From positions 1 to 30,000 of the forward strand of contig CAUYUJ010000758.1 of assembly GCA_963575745.1 (NCBI GenBank): 30,000 nucleotides of DNA, given 5' to 3'. The DNA comes from Prorocentrum cordatum. Taxonomy: Eukaryota; Sar; Dinophyceae; Prorocentrales; Prorocentraceae. The position numbers and the translations under genes were made by a program. The notes below the pieces were generated by a model. It was not told the DNA's origin. It did no database searches and worked only from the letters and a program-made list of their open reading frames with translations. Below, piece after piece: positions 25,212 to 30,000 of this stretch; positions within the stretch are counted from its first letter, which is position 1; the number at the start of each line of letters is the position of its first letter.

Positions 25212-25237
25212 TCTCTCTCTCTCTCTCTCATTCTCTC
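25212..25237 (+). repeat. (CT)n microsatellite
   Basis: A short, nearly pure CTCT run in the NHL gene intron. Confidence 0.8.
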
Positions 25238-25429
25238 TCTGCGTTGAGGTCTGTGAGTGCTCTTCAATGGCCCAGGGCCCGAAATTCAAGGGGCGCTCCC
25301 GGGCGCTCTGGGGAATCCCCGCGTGACTTTTCTGGCGGACTCGAGTGTGACGGGGAGGCCTCGACCTCGAACCTGATTCTAAAACGGCCTCACCATCTCC
25401 GTCCTGGGGCATCCTGGCGGCCTCTTGGG

Positions 25430-25720
25430 CAATCTTAGAGACCTCGGGGGCCAGCCCCAACGGCCCAAATCGTTACCAAGCCTTGGGTTTTGCATCTTCC
25501 CACCGTTTTCAATTTTTTCGATCTTCACACCGTCCAAGGCGGCCCAAGAGGCTCCCAAAATCGCCCCAATGAGGCTCACCAGGCCTCCAAGAGAGGCCCA
25601 AGCGACACAAACTGACAGTTGGAGCTCTCCACACCAATATTCGCCCCGAGACAGCCTCGAGGCCCCCAAGAGGCCTCCCAGAGGCCCCGAAGGCCTCCAA
25701 GAGATCAGTGAATAATATCG
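25430..25720 (-). repeat. dispersed repeat of CCTCCAAGAGGCC-like words
   Basis: GGCCTCCAAGAG, GAGGCCCCGAAG and AGGCTCCCAA words recur. The related stretch at 19510-19600 shares them. The minus frame GGLLGAS...SLIGAILGASWAALDG is produced by this repeat and is not a recognised protein. Confidence 0.55.
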
Positions 25721-25861
25721 TAGCACCCCGCAGATGCGGATAAGAGTGAGGGGGCGGTGGGGACGTCGGCAATTTGCGAGACTCTGGAGAAGCCCACCGC
25801 AGGCGCCAAAGTTTCACAAATTATACAACGAGCCCACCGCAGGCGCCGATTTTTTCGTTGA

Positions 25862-26345
25862 ACTAATGTGGGTAGGTCGCGGGTGGGTCGCAAATGGATC
25901 GCGGGTGTAGAGGGCAGAAAATCCACCCCATGATAATCACTCCAATAAGCGAAGCCGTTCAGTGAACGCACGCAAGTCATGACTCGAACAAAGCAAGGAT
26001 ATTTAGTAAACGCCCAAAGCCGTTTGGTAAACGTGAATTGTCGGGTCCGGGTGGTTCCTCCTCCCTTGAGGGTGGGTCGCGGGGTGGGTCGCGGGTGGGT
26101 CGCGGTGTGGTCGCGGATGGGTCGGGGATGGGTCGCGGATGGGTGGGTCGCGGATGGGTCGCGTGGGTCGAGGCTGGGTCGCGGGTGGGTCGCGGGTGGG
26201 TCGCGGGGTGGGTCGCGGATGGGTCGCGGGTTGGGTCGCGGGTGGGTCGCGGGGTGGGTCGCGGGGTGGGTCGCGGGGTGGGTCGCGGGGTGGGTCGCGG
26301 GGTGGGTCGCGGGGTGAGTCGCGGGGTGGGGCGCGGGTGAGTCGA
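25862..26345 (+). repeat. GGGTCGCGGGTG minisatellite, 12-13 base unit
   Basis: It is dense from 26068 to 26345 (about 22 units of GGGTCGCGG plus GTG or GGTG, with GGATG variants). A few units lie at 25870-25900. A direct repeat AGCCCACCGCAGGCGCC (25791 and 25830) lies just upstream. Thr/His/Pro- and Arg/Asp/Pro-repeat ORFs over it are artefacts. Confidence 0.95.
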
Positions 26346-26375
26346 GGGTGGGACGTCGACAACAGACAACTAGCA

Positions 26376-26512
26376 ACAAACAACAAACACAACAACACCA
26401 ACAACACCACCAACAACACCAACCATAACAACGACAATCACAACAACAGCAACAACAACAGCAACAACAACAGCAGCAGCAACAACAATATCACCAACAA
26501 CACCAATCATTT
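26376..26512 (+). repeat. AAC/CAACAG triplet array 1
   Basis: AAC-based triplets with ACC and CAG variants, starting 30 bases after the minisatellite. Confidence 0.9.
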
Positions 26513-26639
26513 TGATATGGTGCGCTCCTACTGTCACGCATGTCTAGCATTCCGTATACCCCAACCCTCGATACCCGCCCACTTCGTACTCGATTGCACC
26601 CCCTTTCGGGGGGAATTTCTTCCTTGTTGGCTACTGATT

Positions 26640-27060
26640 GAAATGCGAGGAAATGTCGAGCGAGAGCGCCGTTCCTAAGTTTCGGGGCCTCTCTGGTCAG
26701 GAGCCCTCGGACCGCCTCTGGAGAACCATCGAACGGGAGCCCTTGTCGCCGTGTCCAGGCCTCCACCAACTTGCCTGAACTACGAGACAGTCTCGGGCGT
26801 GAGCGCCGTTCCTGAGTTCGGGGGCCTTCTTGGCCAGGGGCTCTCGGAATAAATCGTGAGGAAGTATCGAGCAGGAGCCCTTGTCGTCGTGGCTGGGCCT
26901 CCGCCAACTTGATTGACTTGCGAGGAAGTCTCGAGCGGGAGCGCCGTTCCTGAGTTCGGGGGCCTCTCTGGTCAGGGTGTCTCAGGGTAAATTGTGAGGA
27001 AATGTCGAGCGGGAACCGTTGTTGTCGTAGCTGGGCCTCCAAGGGCCCACATTTAGGCTC
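26640..27060. repeat. three tandem copies of a 137-138 base unit
   Basis: GAGCGCCGTTCCT-x-AGTT, GGGGGCC, CTCTGGTCAGG and a CCTTGTCG(C/T)CGT...CCTCC-x-CCAACTTG block recur at 26664, 26801 and 26939. A 138-base period is 46 codons. The minus frame stays open over all three, but the first step is 137, which changes the frame of the third protein repeat. I call it a satellite, not a gene. Confidence 0.85.
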
Positions 27061-27145
27061 AAGCCGACGCTCGAGCGGGAGCCTCTTATTCAGAGAAAAT
27101 GCGGCGTCGAGGCGAGAGCGCGCGGAATCGCTTCCGGAGATCAGC

Positions 27146-27257
27146 AATAATTATTTGTTTAATTGAATGTTCAACAACAGCAACAGCAGCAACAACAGCA
27201 ACAGCAACAACAAGAGCAACAACAACAACAACAACAACAACAACAGCAACAATCATT
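27146..27257 (+). repeat. AAC/CAACAG triplet array 2 with AATAATTATT flank
   Basis: AATAATTATT (27146) and TTCAACA (27170) precede an AAC/CAG array. The same flank precedes array 3. Confidence 0.9.
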
Positions 27258-27984
27258 TAAGACTGGGGACACTCCGTTCTCACCAGTGCCAGGGTTTTCA
27301 TAGGAGGCGGGCAATACCCCCACTTTGTGGGGGGGCCGGTTCAAGCTCTACCAAATTTCCAAACGACTCTTCGCCACCACCCACACCCAGCTTCCCGCCC
27401 TATGACGTTCGGACACTTCACTTCGTGGCATGCGGACGACCGTGGCTACTATTCAGGGCCCCGCGGCCGACGACGACGGCGTGCGCGCGCGAAGAAAAAA
27501 CGAATGTGTCCCGCATGGTATTATTTGACAGGGATGATGGCCCTGGCAGGTGCGCAACCGTTGTCGCAGAAGTTCGAAAAAGTTGCTCGCAAAAGCCCGT
27601 TTGACAGAAATGTTTAAAAAGTGTTGGGTTTCCTACGAATCCGCAAGAGCGCGCGGGATGAGATTTTGACATTTTTTTGTTGAAAAACCATTGGTTTTTT
27701 GATGTTTTTATGTTAAAATCGCTCCGAACACTAAGCTTTTGGAAGGATTTCGTCTTGCGCGCGCGAATGTCCACTTTACCTTATTTTTTGCAAGGGATTC
27801 TTGAAATTTGATTATATTAGAACAAGAAATGTCATTTTATAGTGTTTTTTGCAAGGGAAAACGGATTACAACAAAACAGCCGGATCTGGATCACATCGTT
27901 TTACCTGAGGCTTCCTCACGAAAATGATGAAAATGTAGCTGCGGCCTAGGCGCGGCGAGGGGGGCGTGCACCAGGGGGCCCAAC
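27258..27984 (-). other. NHL gene intron DNA, AT-richer to the right; nothing coding
   Basis: 27610-27900 is unusually AT-rich for the window (TTTTTTTGTTGAAAAACC). Open plus frames at 27300-27600 lack motifs. Confidence 0.4.
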
Positions 27985-28110
27985 AATAATTATTCTTTAG
28001 AAGTAATAATATTCAACAGCAACAACAACATCCGCAACAACATCATCAACAACAACAGCAACAACAACACTTACAACAACAACAGCAAGAACAATAACAA
28101 CGCAACAAGC
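27985..28110 (+). repeat. AAC/CAACAG triplet array 3 with AATAATTATT flank
   Basis: AATAATTATT at 27985, then ATTCAACAGCAACAACAAC and an AAC/CAG/ATC array. Confidence 0.9.
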
Positions 28111-28363
28111 AGAATTCTCACCACGAATTCCATATATTCAGCCACGCACCCAGAGACAATGAATGACCGTTCGGCCCCCTCACTCTGATAACCACACTTC
28201 TTTCATTATTGTGCCTACCTCTCTCTCTCTCTCGTGTGCTGGAAATCAGGCCTCACCGCCTGGGACGGACACCGAGATCCCCCTGGCAAAGGCCCGCGTT
28301 GAGACGCGAAGTTTCGCGTTGCCCCTCGCGCCAACCCGCCACCGCGGGAGGCCCCCCCGAAGA
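28111..28363 (-). other. NHL gene intron DNA
   Basis: A short (CT)n at 28221. The NHL frame stays open to 28246 but departs from the blade consensus after HLRGG. Confidence 0.4.
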
Positions 28364-28636
28364 TGGTACAATTCCCCGGCCCCGCCGCCAGGTGCCGTGC
28401 CGCCCGCGACCGTGACGCCCTCGGTGGCGCCGCTGGGCCACGCCTGGACGCGGTCGTTCGCCTCGTCGGCCACCAGCACCGTGCCGTCCTCCGTGACCAC
28501 TACCGCCGCTGGGCATGCCAGCTGGTCCGAACGGCCGCCGAAGCCGCGGCCGCCGGCAACGACGACGCCCTCCCGCGCGCCAGTGTCCCACCTCATCACG
28601 CGGTGATTCGCCCTGTCAGAGACATCCAGGGGGGGT
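28364..28636 (-). CDS. NHL-repeat protein, exon with nearly two blades
   Basis: This is the clearest coding exon in the window. It reads LDVSDRANHRVMRWDTGARE, GVVVAGGRGFGGRSDQLACP, AAVVVTEDGTVLVADEANDR, VQAWPSGATEGVTVAGGTAP and GGGAGELYHLRG. This is the end of one blade (VSD-x-x-NHRVMRW), one complete blade (GVVVAGG...QL-x-x-P...VTEDGTVLVADEANDRVQAW) and the start of the next (GVTVAGGTAPGGGAGELYHLRG). The 5' edge is placed after GGCTTCGAAG. The 3' edge is uncertain; GT in GAATT/GTACCA is one option, and a run of seven G follows. NHL propellers in other eukaryotes serve as protein or RNA platforms. The expanded dinoflagellate family has no assigned function. No signal peptide or second domain is seen on this exon. 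Confidence 0.75.
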
Positions 28637-29115
28637 CTTCGAAGCCAACAAGGGCGGCGCTCTTGCGAATGCGGGGCCTCTCGGTCACACATGGGCCGAT
28701 GCAGGGGCGAAGCTGACGACACTGCGTGATGACTCCCAGATGGGGCCGGAGCAGACGTGGTCGAGAATTAGCGCCATCGGCGATGCATCGGCGACGGTGG
28801 GATGGATTTAATCGAACTATGGTCGCGCAGCGTCGACGATAGAAAGGCGATGCGACGCGATCCTCCGACCTCGTCTACTCTGGCCCCATTTCGGAGGCAT
28901 GTATCAGGTCGGACGCAAGGGGGCTGGGTAGCATGCGGTAGGCTAGCGCATCAGCTCGCGTAGCTGGCTCTCCCGGCGCCTATCGGCACCCCTGGATCCA
29001 AGAAGAAACGCCCGCTGGCGGGGCAGATCCCGTACTCCGCCCTTTCCCCAGCCCCCCCCGCTTCTCGTCCGACGCCTCTGGGACTGCCAGGCGCGCGCAC
29101 CCCCTCTGCCGTCTG
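28637..29115 (-). other. NHL gene intron DNA; nothing recognised
   Basis: Unique GC-rich sequence with no protein-like frame or repeat. Confidence 0.35.
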
Positions 29116-29261
29116 TCGAACAGGGGATCGACTGCAGAACAGACCCACCCCAGTATCAATTTCCTCGTCGACTCCACATGATCAACGCGGTTTGTACTTC
29201 ATGGCTCAACGAAGAAAACAAGTTCGGGGCAAACCAAGTCTGTAGTCGATCCGCTACTCGA
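29116..29261. mobile_element. family F TIR element, copy 2 (short)
   Basis: The left arm TCGAACAGGGGATCGACTGC continues AGAACAGACCCACCCC. The right arm is the imperfect complement (AACAAGTTCGGGGCAAACCA, then GTAGTCGATCCGCTACTCGA). These outer arms match those of 21170-21488, but the inner 170 bases of that copy are absent. No ORF. Confidence 0.75.
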
Positions 29262-29859
29262 ATCTTGGCCCCCCCGCCCCAGTGTCGCGGCGTGCTCCCA
29301 GGGCGCTGCCGCCGAGCAGTCGCGCACGGGATCGGGGAGCACCCAGGGCGCCCGAAGTCCTGGTACCAACCCCCATCCAGAGAGAGATAACCGGGCCGTC
29401 TTCGACCCTCGTCCTCGCCGGCCGTTCCTGGGCCGTACAGTCGGACCTGGGCCAGAGTAGCACCCTTCAAGAACACGAGACCCTTCTTCGGCCAAGACAC
29501 ACAGAGCAGCCAAGGGTAGCCTCCCAAGGATGCACAAGAACATCCAACGAACACGAAGAACATTAGGGTACCCTCCCCGAGCCGACCTCGATCTGATACC
29601 TCGGTCTCTATGTGAAACAAATTCGAATATTCACTGTAGTAGTGTAGTAGTGTGCATCACAGAAAGAACTACAGATCGAAAAATCACCCCGGCCAACCTT
29701 CTGGCCAACCCCGCTTGCCAGCCCTGGCCCGGCCTCCCAGCCAACCGCTGTGGCTAAGCCTGGTCAGGGTGCAGGCTTGGCAAGTCTGGTGCAAATTTGG
29801 CCTCGGTGTCCTGGACAGTCTGCGGCCAACCATCGAGCCCCGACCCCCCCCCCGGAAAC
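29262..29859 (-). other. NHL gene intron DNA; nothing recognised
   Basis: Mixed unique sequence. 29690-29800 has repeated GGCCAACC/CCAGCC words. No supported exon. Confidence 0.35.
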
Positions 29860-29963
29860 GTACACGCTGCCGCGGTGGACGAAAACACCGGACGGCTGGT
29901 CGAGCTGGCCCAACCCACCACCTGGTCGGCCTCCGCCGGCAACCACCACGCCCGAGCGCCCTC
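29860..29963 (-). CDS. NHL-repeat protein, exon (start of a blade)
   Basis: After a strong acceptor (TTTCCTTTTCCCTTGAG at 29964) the minus strand reads GRSGVVVAGGGRPGGGLGQL then DQPSGVFVHRGSVY. A GT donor (TAC/GTTTCC) interrupts a typical ...GSVYVSD. It fits the NHL blade start VVVAGG-x-G...GQLDQPSGVFV. The following exon should supply VSD-x-x-NHRVMRW, as the exon at 28636 does, but the visible phases do not match exactly. An exon or a different splice site may be missing. The gene probably continues upstream beyond the window edge. Confidence 0.6.
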
Positions 29964-30000
29964 CTCAAGGGAAAAGGAAACTTACGCCTCTCCTGTCCTG

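Noticed and set aside
25379-25726. Minus ORF with GGLLGAS...LIGAILGASWAALDG, membrane-like
   Set aside because: Produced by a dispersed nucleotide repeat also present at 19510-19600; no splice sites or start support.
25862-26345. Repetitive Thr-His-Pro-Ala and Arg-Asp-Pro-Pro ORFs
   Set aside because: Frames of the GGGTCGCGGGTG minisatellite; other frames are equally open.
26491-27147. 218-codon minus ORF over the 138-base repeat
   Set aside because: The third repeat is read in a different frame because one step is 137 bases, so the protein repeat is not maintained.
1-30000. Spliced-leader RNA, 5S rRNA, tRNA or U6 genes
   Set aside because: Scanned by eye for the conserved spliced-leader word and for rRNA/tRNA motifs on both strands; none found. 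A covariance-model search would be decisive.

Overview
The window looks like nuclear DNA of a dinoflagellate. It is GC-rich and loaded with microsatellites and minisatellites. Coding potential comes in short exons bounded by pyrimidine tracts plus AG. The only recognisable domains are NHL beta-propeller repeats and a cold-shock domain, both abundant in dinoflagellates. At least six families of short elements with terminal inverted repeats (TIRs) are scattered through introns. Prorocentrum is my best guess at genus, from the style of the repeats and of one protein module; this is recall and was not checked. I see no prokaryotic operon, no tRNA or rRNA, and no spliced-leader gene. No organism-level claim here has been tested by database search.

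All genes I can support lie on the minus strand, as in the unidirectional gene clusters of dinoflagellates. Left part (150-8251): two head-to-tail spliced genes of unknown function. Gene A (8251 to 3859, at least seven exons) is an unrecognised, basic/acidic, probably nuclear protein whose reading frame is broken by two one-base insertions in homopolymers. Gene B (3029 to 1088) starts with a zinc-knuckle-like motif. Its stop codon overlaps, as ATGA, the start of a further ORF (1091 to 150). The last exon of gene A and this final ORF share a module of the type YA-x-x-C...W...D-x-x-TGQ-x-KF. Introns of both genes are low-complexity GAT/GAG (gene strand) DNA, including a 120-base C/G run.

Middle (8.3-18.4 kb): repeat-dominated. 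It holds a GC-rich satellite with inverted minisatellite arms (9.1-10.7 kb), two polypurine blocks (12.95-13.33 and 14.34-14.58 kb), several TIR elements, a 246-base tandem duplication, and only weak exon candidates.

Right part (18.5-30 kb): exons of an NHL-repeat protein (29963, 28636, 24664, 22710) followed, on the same strand and at similar spacing, by exons of a cold-shock domain (20796 and 18696, stop at 18501). They may be one gene of about 11.5 kb, or an NHL gene followed by a cold-shock gene. The introns hold TIR elements, a CA/TG foldback microsatellite, a GGGTCGCGG minisatellite, AAC arrays and a 138-base tandem repeat.

The most interesting signal is TIR family A, about 160 bases with 25/26-base terminal inverted repeats. 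Two copies have perfect 8-base target-site duplications, and their precise removal leaves an open reading frame across the insertion site. This is what an introner (intron-creating transposon) would look like.
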